Of a stretch of 64,000 bases of DNA, positions 57,299 through 64,000 are shown piece by piece. Origin of the DNA: Streptococcus sp. LYSM12 (GTDB lineage Bacteria > Bacillota > Bacilli > Lactobacillales > Streptococcaceae); contig NZ_SPOZ01000001.1 of assembly GCF_004569635.1 (NCBI RefSeq), forward strand, positions 118,393-182,392, in the 5' to 3' direction. The notes under the pieces were generated by a model. The model saw only the letters and a program-made list of their open reading frames with translations. It did no database searches and was not told the DNA's origin. Position 1 is the first letter of the stretch. Each line of letters starts with the position of its first letter. The position numbers were made by a program, and so were the translations under genes.

Positions 57299-58852
57299 TT
57301 ACTTTCTCTTCTTTTTCGCTTTCTTCATTTTATTCGCCATACGTTTCATGGATTGTTTCATAGCAAATTCTCCGATTTTGCCTTTCAAACCACCACCAAA
57401 CATCTGATTCATATCTGGCATACCAGCACCACCAAGGGCTGATAAATCAGGCATACCACCTTGCCCCATCATACCGTCAAGAGCGGATAAATCCAGATTT
57501 TTAGGGAGATTATTAGGGTTAATTCCCATTTGCTTCATCATCTTATTCATGTCACCAGACATGACACCTTGCATCATAGCTTTGGCCTGATTAAAGTCCT
57601 TGATGAATTTATTAACTTCAATAAAGGTATTTCCAGAACCACTTGCAATCCGACGACGACGACTTGGGCTTAGCAAGTCAGGATTTTCACGTTCTGCCGG
57701 GGTCATCGATGACACAATAGCCCGTTTTCTAGCGATTTCACGCTCATCTACTTTCAGATTAGCAAGAGCTGGATTTCCTGCCATTCCTGGAATCATCTTA
57801 AGCAGATCTTCCATTGGTCCCATATTTTGGACTTGATCTAATTGATCAATAAAATCGTTGAAATCAAAGGTGTTTTCCCGCATTTTTTCTGCGAGTTCAA
57901 GAGATTTCTTCTCATCGTATTCTTGAGAAGCCTTTTCAATCAAGGTCAGCATATCACCCATACCGAGAATACGGCTAGACATCCGATCTGGATGAAAGGT
58001 TTCTATGTCTGTGATTTTCTCACCGGTACCTGTAAATTTGATTGGCTTGCCAGTGATATGACGCACAGAAAGCGCTGCACCACCACGGGTATCCCCGTCA
58101 ATCTTAGTCAAGATTACCCCAGTCACTTCCAACTGGTTGTTAAACTCACGTGCGACATTTGCTGCTTCTTGACCAATCATCGCATCTACCACAAGAAGAA
58201 CTTCATTAGGCTGGGCAAGCGCTTTGACATCGCGTAATTCATTCATCAGCACTTCATCAATTTGCAAACGCCCTGCTGTATCAATCAACACATAGTCATT
58301 ATTATTTTGTTTGGCAATTTCAAGTCCTTGCTTGACAATCTCAACCGCTGGGACACCCGTTCCCAACTCAAATACTGGCACTTCAATCTGTTGTCCCAAG
58401 GTTTTTAACTGATCAATAGCGGCTGGACGGTAAATATCTGCTGCAATCAACAAAGGTCGGCCGTTTTCTTCTTTTTTAAGCTTATTTGCTAATTTTCCTG
58501 CAAAGGTCGTTTTACCCGCCCCTTGTAGACCCACCATCATGATAATCGTTGGAATCTTTGGTGACTTGATGAGTTCTGCTGTATCAGCCCCTAAAATCGC
58601 AGTCAATTCCTCATCGACAATCTTGATGATTTGTTGGGCAGGATTCAAGGTTTCAATCACTTCATGACCAACGGCACGCTCACGAACTTTCTTAATAAAG
58701 TCCTTCACAACTGGAAGTGCAACGTCCGCTTCAAGAAGAGCTAGACGGATTTCTTTGGTCACCTCCTGCACATCACTCTCGCTGATGTTACCCTTGCGAC
58801 GTAAGTTTTTAAAGACATTTTGTAAACGTTCGGTTAAGCTTTCAAAAGCCAT
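57299..58852 (-). CDS. ffh: Signal recognition particle protein Ffh
   Basis: The 517-residue SRP54 GTPase delivers nascent membrane and secreted proteins to FtsY. It has an N domain (residues 1-85), a G domain with GLQGAGKTT, DTAGRLQID and TKIDGDTRGG, and a methionine-rich M domain from about residue 330 with RRRRIASGSG for 4.5S RNA binding. The C-terminal tail is glycine/methionine-rich and ends in a basic KKAKKKRK cluster. GGAG precedes the ATG. It follows ylxM by 12 bp, the usual order. Confidence 0.97.
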   Translation of the reverse strand: MAFESLTERLQNVFKNLRRKGNISESDVQEVTKEIRLALLEADVALPVVKDFIKKVRERAVGHEVIETLNPAQQIIKIVDEELTAILGADTAELIKSPKIPTIIMMVGLQGAGKTTFAGKLANKLKKEENGRPLLIAADIYRPAAIDQLKTLGQQIEVPVFELGTGVPAVEIVKQGLEIAKQNNNDYVLIDTAGRLQIDEVLMNELRDVKALAQPNEVLLVVDAMIGQEAANVAREFNNQLEVTGVILTKIDGDTRGGAALSVRHITGKPIKFTGTGEKITDIETFHPDRMSSRILGMGDMLTLIEKASQEYDEKKSLELAEKMRENTFDFNDFIDQLDQVQNMGPMEDLLKMIPGMAGNPALANLKVDEREIARKRAIVSSMTPAERENPDLLSPSRRRRIASGSGNTFIEVNKFIKDFNQAKAMMQGVMSGDMNKMMKQMGINPNNLPKNLDLSALDGMMGQGGMPDLSALGGAGMPDMNQMFGGGLKGKIGEFAMKQSMKRMANKMKKAKKKRK

Positions 58853-58864
58853 GGTATTCTCCTT

Positions 58865-59197
58865 TTATTCTCTATTATCAATGCTACTTAAAATGCTGAT
58901 TTGTTCCTGCAAAAAGTCATCTGCCGGATAGCGTTCGCAGATTTTGTCAAAAATCTGACTCCGGACAATGTAGTCAGAATACATATGCAATTTCTTCTCG
59001 TAATCTTCTAAAATCTTCTCCGTCCGCTTAATATTGTCATAGACTGCTTGACGGCTGACCTGAAATTCTTCTGCAATCTCAGCTAGGCTATAATCATCGG
59101 CATAGTACAGTTCAATATAATTCATCTGTTTATCGGTTAAGAGTGCTGCGTAAAATTCAAACAAGGCATTCATTCGATTTGTTTTTTCAATTTCCAT
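58865..59197 (-). CDS. ylxM: YlxM-family SRP-associated helix-turn-helix protein
   Basis: The 110-residue protein has a sigma-70 region 4-like helix-turn-helix ([23 protein letters not shown], residues about 40-65). YlxM family members are reported to modulate SRP function and are encoded directly before ffh. The start [13 protein letters not shown] is chosen for length and family fit. An extended -10 (TGGTATAAT on the minus strand, -10 at 59210-59205) lies so close that the mRNA would be nearly leaderless from this promoter; an ATG three codons upstream overlaps that -10. Confidence 0.9.
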   Translation of the reverse strand: MEIEKTNRMNALFEFYAALLTDKQMNYIELYYADDYSLAEIAEEFQVSRQAVYDNIKRTEKILEDYEKKLHMYSDYIVRSQIFDKICERYPADDFLQEQISILSSIDNRE

Positions 59198-59369
59198 ATC
59201 TTTCATTATACCAAATTTTTCCTGTAGGATAAAGCTATACTTAATGAAAAGACTATGACAAATACATGAAATTAAAATCTCCAAACCTCTATCATAAACA
59301 TAAAGTAAACGTTTTAAACTCGTTCTTAAACTGGAAAGTGCTGTGCTATAGTTTTGAACTACTTATTTT

Positions 59370-59475
59370 TATAGCCATTTCGTTTATCTTTTATTACTTC
59401 GTTACCTCGCTTTTCCGTACTCCAGTACAGCCTGCAGCTCCTTGCCTAGTACCAAAAGTAAACGAAAAAACTATA
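59370..59475 (-). repeat. Dispersed inverted-repeat element, copy 14 (106 bp)
   Basis: Complete reverse copy, TATAGCCATTTCG to AAAAAACTATA. Confidence 0.88.
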
Positions 59476-59519
59476 ATAACTACCCCCTCTATCCCTCATG
59501 GCATGCTTCAAAAAGAAAA

Positions 59520-59547
59520 GATTTACATAATAAATTTTATGTAAATC
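59520..59547. promoter_or_regulatory. Palindrome of the TTTACATAA family
   Basis: GATTTACATAA-N6-TTATGTAAATC, perfect 11-bp arms, 180 bp from a near-identical palindrome at 59703. Confidence 0.5.
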
Positions 59548-59702
59548 CAAAATCATATAGACAACGCTTCCATTTGTATGAAACAATCCTATATCATTGA
59601 CCTACTCCTCTCAAAAAGTTGTTTATGCTCTTTCTCTGTGTTTTTTATTTTGAATGTCCTATAAAAAAAGGGAGAAAGAGGATAAAATGAACTTTTTCTT
59701 TT

Positions 59703-59726
59703 TTTACATAATAAATTTTATGTAAA
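59703..59726. promoter_or_regulatory. Palindrome of the TTTACATAA family at the end of the GntR gene
   Basis: TTTACATAA-N6-TTATGTAAA, immediately past the gntR stop codon; it could act as operator or as transcript end structure. Confidence 0.5.
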
Positions 59727-60425
59727 CTAATTATTTTCTAAATAAAATTCAAAACGTTCTCCTACATACTGGCTATTCACATACTCAAAAGGCTGGCCGT
59801 CTTCTAGGTAGGATACCTGACGTAAGGCTAAGATAGCCTGATTTTTAGCAATTTGTAAATGTTTTGCTACTTGCTCATTGGCCAAGCGGGCATAAATAGT
59901 CTGGTGACTTTTCCCGATACGATAACCGTTTTCTGTCAAGGTTTTAAAGAAATGATTGGTTACGTCGCTTTTTTTGACATTGTAAATCAAACGCTCAGGA
60001 ATACTTGCAACTTCGTAGACAACTGGCATATTATCTGCAAAACGCACACGTTCCATGCGCACAACATACTCCCCAGCCTGTAAATTCAGCTGACTAACTT
60101 CCTTATCATTAGGCTTTGTTCGGATATAAGATAATAATTGACTGGACGGAGTTTTACCTTGAAGCTGAATAATATCCGTAAAAGACATCGTTCCACGCAT
60201 TTTTTCTTGCACACGAGTGCTTGCTACATATGTCCCTGAACCGACTTTCCGCTGTAAAATCCCTTCTTCCACCAAGAGCGTAATTCCTTGGCGCAAGGTC
60301 ATTCGCGACACTCCAAACGTGTCTGCCAAATCTCGCTCGCTAGGCAGACGCTCTCCAATTTTCCAGATTCCACGGTCAATTTCTTCTTTTAATTTATCAT
60401 GAATGGCAAGATACGCAGCTTTCAT
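59727..60425 (-). CDS. GntR/HutC-family transcriptional regulator
   Basis: The 232-residue regulator has an N-terminal winged helix (residues 1-70: DKLKEEIDRGIWKIGERLPSERDLADTFGVSRMTLRQGI) and a UTRA ligand-binding domain (about 90-230). The family senses sugar phosphates or amino-acid derivatives. It is transcribed away from guaA, with 134 bp between starts. Similar pairing with guaA is seen in pneumococci. GAGGGAGA precedes the ATG. The ligand is unknown. Confidence 0.92.
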   Translation of the reverse strand: MKAAYLAIHDKLKEEIDRGIWKIGERLPSERDLADTFGVSRMTLRQGITLLVEEGILQRKVGSGTYVASTRVQEKMRGTMSFTDIIQLQGKTPSSQLLSYIRTKPNDKEVSQLNLQAGEYVVRMERVRFADNMPVVYEVASIPERLIYNVKKSDVTNHFFKTLTENGYRIGKSHQTIYARLANEQVAKHLQIAKNQAILALRQVSYLEDGQPFEYVNSQYVGERFEFYLENN

Positions 60426-60559
60426 AATCTCTCCCTCTTGTTTCTTTTTCTATTGTACCAAATTTCTATCTTTTTAACTATTGTTACTGCAAATTGTTCG
60501 TTTTTATGATAAAATAAGAAACATCATTTGATATTTTGATATGAAAGAAAGGAACTAAC

Positions 60560-62107
60560 ATGACAACCCAAGACGTCGAAAAAATCATTGTTCTAGACTA
60601 CGGTAGCCAGTATAATCAGCTTATTTCCCGCCGTATTCGTGAGATTGGGGTATTTTCTGAACTCAAAAGCCATAAGATTTCAGCTGCTGAAGTTCGTGCT
60701 ATCAATCCTGTTGGAATTATTCTCTCAGGTGGCCCAAATTCTGTTTATGAGGACGGCTCCTTTGATATTGACCAAGAGATTTTTGAGCTAGGCATTCCAA
60801 TTTTAGGGATTTGCTACGGGATGCAGTTGATTACGCACAAACTGGGAGGAAAAGTGGTGCCTGCTGGTGATGCGGGAAACCGTGAGTACGGTCAATCTGA
60901 ACTCACCCACACCACTTCTTCTCTCTTTGCAGGAACGCCTGATGAACAGCTTGTATTGATGAGCCATGGCGATGCGGTAACAGAAATTCCTAACAACTTT
61001 ATCCGTACAGGAACCTCGGCAGATTGTCCTTACGCAGCCATTGAAAATCCTGACAAGAAGATTTACGGTATCCAATTCCACCCAGAAGTTCGTCACTCTG
61101 TTTATGGCAATGACATTTTACGCAACTTTGCGCTCACTATCTGTGGGGCTAAAGGCGACTGGTCAATGGATAACTTTATTGACATGCAGATTGCGAAAAT
61201 CCGTGAAACAGTTGGGGATAAGAAAGTTCTTCTCGGACTTTCTGGTGGTGTTGATTCGTCCGTTGTAGGGGTTCTTCTCCAAAAAGCAATCGGAGACCAA
61301 CTCATCTGTATCTTCGTAGATCATGGTCTTCTTCGTAAAGGCGAAGCTGATCAAGTCATGAGCATGTTGGGGGGCAAATTTGGCTTGAACATTGTCAAGG
61401 CAGATGCTGCCAAACGTTTTCTGGATAAATTAGCAGGTGTATCTGATCCTGAGCAAAAACGTAAAATTATTGGAAATGAATTTGTCTATGTTTTTGATGA
61501 TGAAGCGAGCAAATTGACTGATGTCGAATTCCTTGCTCAAGGAACACTTTATACAGACGTTATCGAATCTGGAACAGATACTGCTCAGACCATTAAATCG
61601 CACCACAACGTGGGGGGATTACCAGAAGATATGCAGTTCAAATTGATTGAACCACTCAATACTCTTTACAAGGACGAAGTACGTGCCTTGGGGACAGAAC
61701 TTGGCATGCCTGACGAAATCGTATGGCGTCAACCATTCCCAGGTCCAGGGCTTGCGATTCGGGTCATGGGTGAAATCACTGAAGAAAAATTGAAAACTGT
61801 CCGTGAATCTGATGCTATTCTTCGCGAAGAAATCGCTAAAGCAGGTCTTGATCGTGACATCTGGCAATATTTTACTGTCAATACAGGTGTCCGCTCTGTC
61901 GGCGTTATGGGAGATGGACGTACCTACGACTATACCATTGCCATTCGAGCTATCACTTCTATCGATGGTATGACTGCAGACTTCGCTAAAATTCCATGGG
62001 AGATCCTCCAAAAAATCTCCGTTCGCATTGTCAATGAAGTTGAACATGTCAACCGCATCGTCTATGATATCACCAGCAAACCACCCGCAACCGTTGAGTG
62101 GGAGTAA
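60560..62107 (+). CDS. guaA: GMP synthase (glutamine-hydrolysing)
   Basis: The 515-residue enzyme aminates XMP to GMP. The class I amidotransferase domain has nucleophile GICYGMQ near residue 90 and HPEVRHS; the ATP-pyrophosphatase domain has the P-loop [10 protein letters not shown] near residue 226; the C-terminal dimerisation domain ends [17 protein letters not shown] precedes the ATG. The gene is monocistronic. It is followed at once by a palindrome that starts a tandem-repeat array. Confidence 0.97.
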   Translation: MTTQDVEKIIVLDYGSQYNQLISRRIREIGVFSELKSHKISAAEVRAINPVGIILSGGPNSVYEDGSFDIDQEIFELGIPILGICYGMQLITHKLGGKVVPAGDAGNREYGQSELTHTTSSLFAGTPDEQLVLMSHGDAVTEIPNNFIRTGTSADCPYAAIENPDKKIYGIQFHPEVRHSVYGNDILRNFALTICGAKGDWSMDNFIDMQIAKIRETVGDKKVLLGLSGGVDSSVVGVLLQKAIGDQLICIFVDHGLLRKGEADQVMSMLGGKFGLNIVKADAAKRFLDKLAGVSDPEQKRKIIGNEFVYVFDDEASKLTDVEFLAQGTLYTDVIESGTDTAQTIKSHHNVGGLPEDMQFKLIEPLNTLYKDEVRALGTELGMPDEIVWRQPFPGPGLAIRVMGEITEEKLKTVRESDAILREEIAKAGLDRDIWQYFTVNTGVRSVGVMGDGRTYDYTIAIRAITSIDGMTADFAKIPWEILQKISVRIVNEVEHVNRIVYDITSKPPATVEWE

Positions 62108-62375
62108 AATACTCCACTGGAGTATTTTAGCCCGAGCCTTGAAACTAGAAAGCGAGGTTACTCCAGTGGAGTATTTTAGCCCGAGCCTTGAAACTAGAAA
62201 GCGAGGTTACTCCAGTGGAGTATTTTAGCCCGAGCCTTGAAACTAGAAAGCGAGGTTACTCCAGTGGAGTATTTTAGCCCCGAGCCTTGAAACTAGAAAG
62301 CGAGGTTACTCCAGTGGAGTATTTTAGCCCCGAGCTTTGAAACTAGAAAGCGAGGTTACTCCAGGGAGTATGTTA
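62104..62375 (+). repeat. Five-copy 49-50 bp tandem repeat with terminator-like palindromes after guaA
   Basis: Copies run 62112-62160, 62161-62209, 62210-62258 (49 bp each), 62259-62308 and 62309-62358 (50 bp each), plus a partial copy. Each contains the palindrome TACTCCA-N-TGGAGTA followed by TTTTAG, then AGCCCGAGC and GAAACTAGAAAGCGAGG. The first palindrome (TAAAATACTCCA...) begins at the guaA stop and could be its terminator, which the array has multiplied. Copies are almost identical, implying recent expansion. Confidence 0.9.
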
Positions 62376-62390
62376 AACTAAAAAAGAAGA

Positions 62391-62430
62391 AAAAAGCTCC
62401 TAACTATGACCAATAGTTGGGGGCTTTTTA
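62391..62430 (+). terminator. Terminator after the tandem repeat
   Basis: AAAAAGCTCCTAACTAT and ATAGTTGGGGGCTTTTT arms around GACCA. Confidence 0.88.
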
Positions 62431-62770
62431 TCTTTCGTCCACTGTTAATGTATCTCCTATAAGTTTGTATTCTCTAACCTTGCTTTCTATCACTACTACT
62501 TTTCTATCATACAGCGCGCTACTTCTTTCATCGCATCAGGTCTTAAGTAGTAATAGGATAGGTGGCAATCCTTGTCTTGAGATTGGCACGTCCTAAGAGA
62601 TGTTGCACTTCCACTTCTAAGTCCCTCATAATGTTACATGAGAGCATCTTAAGCCATGAATATGAGTATATTTCATCAGCAAAGTCAAATTATGATACAA
62701 TCAATGCTCAGATGAAGCTCATCAAACTTTCAGAGTGAGGACAAAGCCTACTTCATAGAAGTCAGGCACT
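62431..62770. other. Non-coding stretch, nothing recognised
   Basis: A 340-bp interval between the guaA terminator and the small minus-strand gene, without hairpins or repeats of note. Confidence 0.5.
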
Positions 62771-63010
62771 CTATTTCACTCCTTCTTCTGATAGGAATTC
62801 TTTTACTAACTCTGTTGCTTGCATAACAGCTTGGTAACGAGATTGGTGGAGATCAAGCTCCTCCTTGTCTAGTTCATTGTACATTTCGTTGGTCAGGAGA
62901 ATTCTTTTCTTCAATTTTGGCGAATACATGATGTAACCAACCATTTCTAACTCTGTCAATTTTCCGATAATATCCGTCAATGTCTGAGGTTCTGTAGTGC
63001 AATGTTCCAT
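62771..63010 (-). CDS. Small protein of unknown function divergent from an XRE regulator, 79 aa
   Basis: The 79 codons start at an ATG with AAGGAGAG upstream. The product is acidic and soluble; TLTDIIGKLTELEMVGYIMYSPKLKKRILLT could be a winged helix (helix, helix, wing), which would make it a small DNA-binding or regulator-interacting protein. The gene is transcribed away from the XRE regulator, and the shared 200-bp region holds two operator-like sites. An overlapping 61-codon frame on the same strand lacks a ribosome site. No family is recognised. Confidence 0.6.
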   Translation of the reverse strand: MEHCTTEPQTLTDIIGKLTELEMVGYIMYSPKLKKRILLTNEMYNELDKEELDLHQSRYQAVMQATELVKEFLSEEGVK

Positions 63011-63121
63011 CTTCTCTCTCCTTTTTTATATCCAATGCTATTTTGTACAAACTCTTCATCTGATTATAGGCAATTAGCCTGATTTATGGTAAAATAAACC
63101 TATAAACTTTAGATATAGTGC

Positions 63122-63158
63122 ATACCAGCCGGTATATTTATATTATACTAATTGGTAT
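63122..63158. promoter_or_regulatory. Twin operator-like sites between the XRE gene and its divergent neighbour
   Basis: ATACCAGCCGGTAT (63122-63135) and ATACTAATTGGTAT (63145-63158), centres 23 bp apart; together they also form GCATACCA...TGGTATGC outer arms. Likely binding sites of the adjacent XRE regulator. Confidence 0.6.
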
Positions 63159-63207
63159 GCTGTTTGTCAATGAAAATATACAATTATGAATAAAAACGGA
63201 GGCAATC

Positions 63208-63660
63208 ATGGATATGAGTAAAAACCCCTTTCCTCAACGCCTAAAAGAGCTAAGAAAAAATGCCAAGCTAACACAACAGGAATTATCAAATGAGCTCAAT
63301 ATCAAACAAGGAACCTATTCACGTTGGGAACGTGGCTTGTTAGAGCCGAACCTCGCACAGATTACAGATTTAGCCATCTTCTTTCACGTAAGTGTCGACT
63401 ACCTAACAGGAAAACGTGACAAAGAATATAGCACAATCTCAGACTTTAATCACGAGCCTATGTCTATAGAAGAAAGCAGTAAAATTGCTGACTACGTCAT
63501 TTCAAGTATCTTTACAGCACTTTCTTCTGCCAAAGAAAGAGGCATTTCTGAAGCTACTATGGTGGCTCTGCTCTCTGAACTCGGCTTTGCCCAAGAAGCC
63601 CAGACAAAACTTATTAAACAACTCTATGAAACAGGTGCACTAAAGCAGACTGACGAATAA
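63208..63660 (+). CDS. XRE-family transcriptional regulator
   Basis: The 150-residue protein has a Cro/C1-type helix-turn-helix in residues about 10-65 (LKELRKNAKLTQQELSNELNIKQGTYSRWERG) and a helical C-terminal domain of unknown binding role. ACGGAGG lies upstream of the first ATG. It probably represses itself and the divergent small gene through the twin sites. It is phage- or toxin-antitoxin-like in size, but no toxin motif is visible in the neighbour. A terminator follows directly. Confidence 0.85.
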   Translation: MDMSKNPFPQRLKELRKNAKLTQQELSNELNIKQGTYSRWERGLLEPNLAQITDLAIFFHVSVDYLTGKRDKEYSTISDFNHEPMSIEESSKIADYVISSIFTALSSAKERGISEATMVALLSELGFAQEAQTKLIKQLYETGALKQTDE

Positions 63661-63692
63661 GAGGTTGGATATTCTCCAACCTCTTATTTAGT
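63659..63692 (+). terminator. Terminator of the XRE gene
   Basis: AAGAGGTTGGA and TCCAACCTCTT arms around TATTC, overlapping the stop codon, followed by ATTTAG. Confidence 0.8.
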
Positions 63693-63707
63693 TGCTATTG
63701 ATAGTTT

Positions 63708-63813
63708 TATAGTCTTTTCGTTTACTTTTAGTACTAGGCAAGGAACTGCAGGCTGTACTGGAGTACGGCAAAGCGAGGTAACGAAGTAATAAAAGATAAA
63801 CGAAACAGCTATA
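63708..63813 (+). repeat. Dispersed inverted-repeat element, copy 15 (106 bp)
   Basis: Complete plus-orientation copy, TATAGTCTTTTCG to GAAACAGCTATA, lying 32 bp from the stop codon of the IS630-type transposase. Confidence 0.88.
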
Positions 63814-63845
63814 AAGGTAAAAATCTATCTTTTTTTAAAATATAA

Positions 63846-64000
63846 TCAACTGAAACAAGAACAGGACAAAAGTGCCTCAATGAAAGTATGGGCATTTGGC
63901 AATACTTTTCTGAGGTGTTTTTTGATGTGAGCCCATGTTTTCTCGATGGGATTGTACTCAGGTGAGTACGGAGGAAGTGGTAAAATTCTATGCCCCTGCT
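63846..64000 (-). CDS. IS630-family transposase, C-terminal part (gene continues outside window)
   Basis: Fifty-one codons at the window edge encode the conserved end of an IS630-type DDE transposase: LPPYSPEYNPIEKTWAHIKK, containing the catalytic glutamate, then HLRKVLPNAHTF and a short cysteine-containing tail before TGA. The rest lies beyond 64000. IS630/Tc1-mariner elements insert at TA. The close neighbour copy 15 has TA-ended inverted repeats, so one may mobilise the other. Whether the gene is intact cannot be judged. Confidence 0.88.
   Translation of the reverse strand, partial: QGHRILPLPPYSPEYNPIEKTWAHIKKHLRKVLPNAHTFIEALLSCSCFS

Noticed and set aside
62112..62375. CRISPR array after guaA
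   Set aside because: Repeats are directly head-to-tail with no unique spacers and no cas genes nearby.
62874..63059. 61-codon minus-strand frame overlapping the 79-aa gene
   Set aside because: It has no ribosome site, begins within a probable promoter region and conflicts with the better-supported frame.

Overview
The window looks like a stretch of a Streptococcus chromosome. Supporting signs are an LPXTG wall anchor, streptococcal-type XerS next to a difSL-like site, a perfect SigX (cin) box upstream of dprA, a stand-alone BceAB-type transporter with an intramembrane-sensing kinase, a BglG/LicT-type beta-glucoside operon, and low G+C. S. suis or a close relative is my best guess, but that is inference. 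XerS plus difSL places roughly 56.8 kb at the chromosome-dimer resolution site, so the window probably spans the replication terminus.

Layout. 1-2.8 kb: 3' end of a Rib-repeat LPXTG surface protein. 2.9-7.6 kb: a tiny zinc-finger protein, pepF, a candidate structured RNA (possibly 6S), a stand-alone ATP-cone protein, and a MerR-family regulator with its own promoter, a perfect cre and a long folded leader. 8.2-22.6 kb: a choline-degrading glycyl-radical-enzyme microcompartment (cut/GRM) locus. It holds choline TMA-lyase CutC, activase CutD, acetaldehyde and alcohol dehydrogenases, PduL phosphotransacylase, EutJ/EutQ/EutT-like accessory proteins, seven hexameric shell proteins (one EutS-like permuted) and one pentameric shell protein, plus a DMT-family transporter. 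23.5-27.1 kb: pyruvate:ferredoxin/flavodoxin oxidoreductase, a possible electron source for CutD. 27.8-38.3 kb: core genes rbgA, rnhB, a maltose-type acetyltransferase, a ROK kinase, dprA, topA, satD, a DUF3307-type gene broken by an in-frame stop, and trmFO. 38.7-43 kb: licT-bglP-bglA with RAT/terminator control. 43.6-46.4 kb: two esterases and an ATP-grasp enzyme. 46.9-52.3 kb: BceAB-type ABC transporter and BceRS-type two-component system with twin BceR-type sites. 52.5-64 kb: phosphohexomutase, CDF metal transporter, xerS/dif, ffh-ylxM, a GntR regulator, guaA followed by a 49-50 bp tandem repeat, a divergent XRE/small-protein pair, and the 3' end of an IS630-family transposase.

How it works together. 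The MerR protein at 6.8 kb is the obvious candidate activator of the cut operon, because that operon starts with a promoter whose -35 and -10 are 19 bp apart around a dyad, the hallmark of MerR control. The cre next to the merR promoter suggests glucose repression of the whole pathway. Choline would be split to trimethylamine and acetaldehyde. Acetaldehyde is then dismutated to ethanol and acetyl-CoA, and PduL yields acetyl-phosphate for ATP.

Fifteen copies of a roughly 105-bp inverted-repeat element (two in a 159-bp long form) litter the intergenic regions, four of them in or beside the cut/PFOR region. They resemble pneumococcal RUP-like MITEs in size and design, and an IS630-family transposase end lies directly beside one copy.
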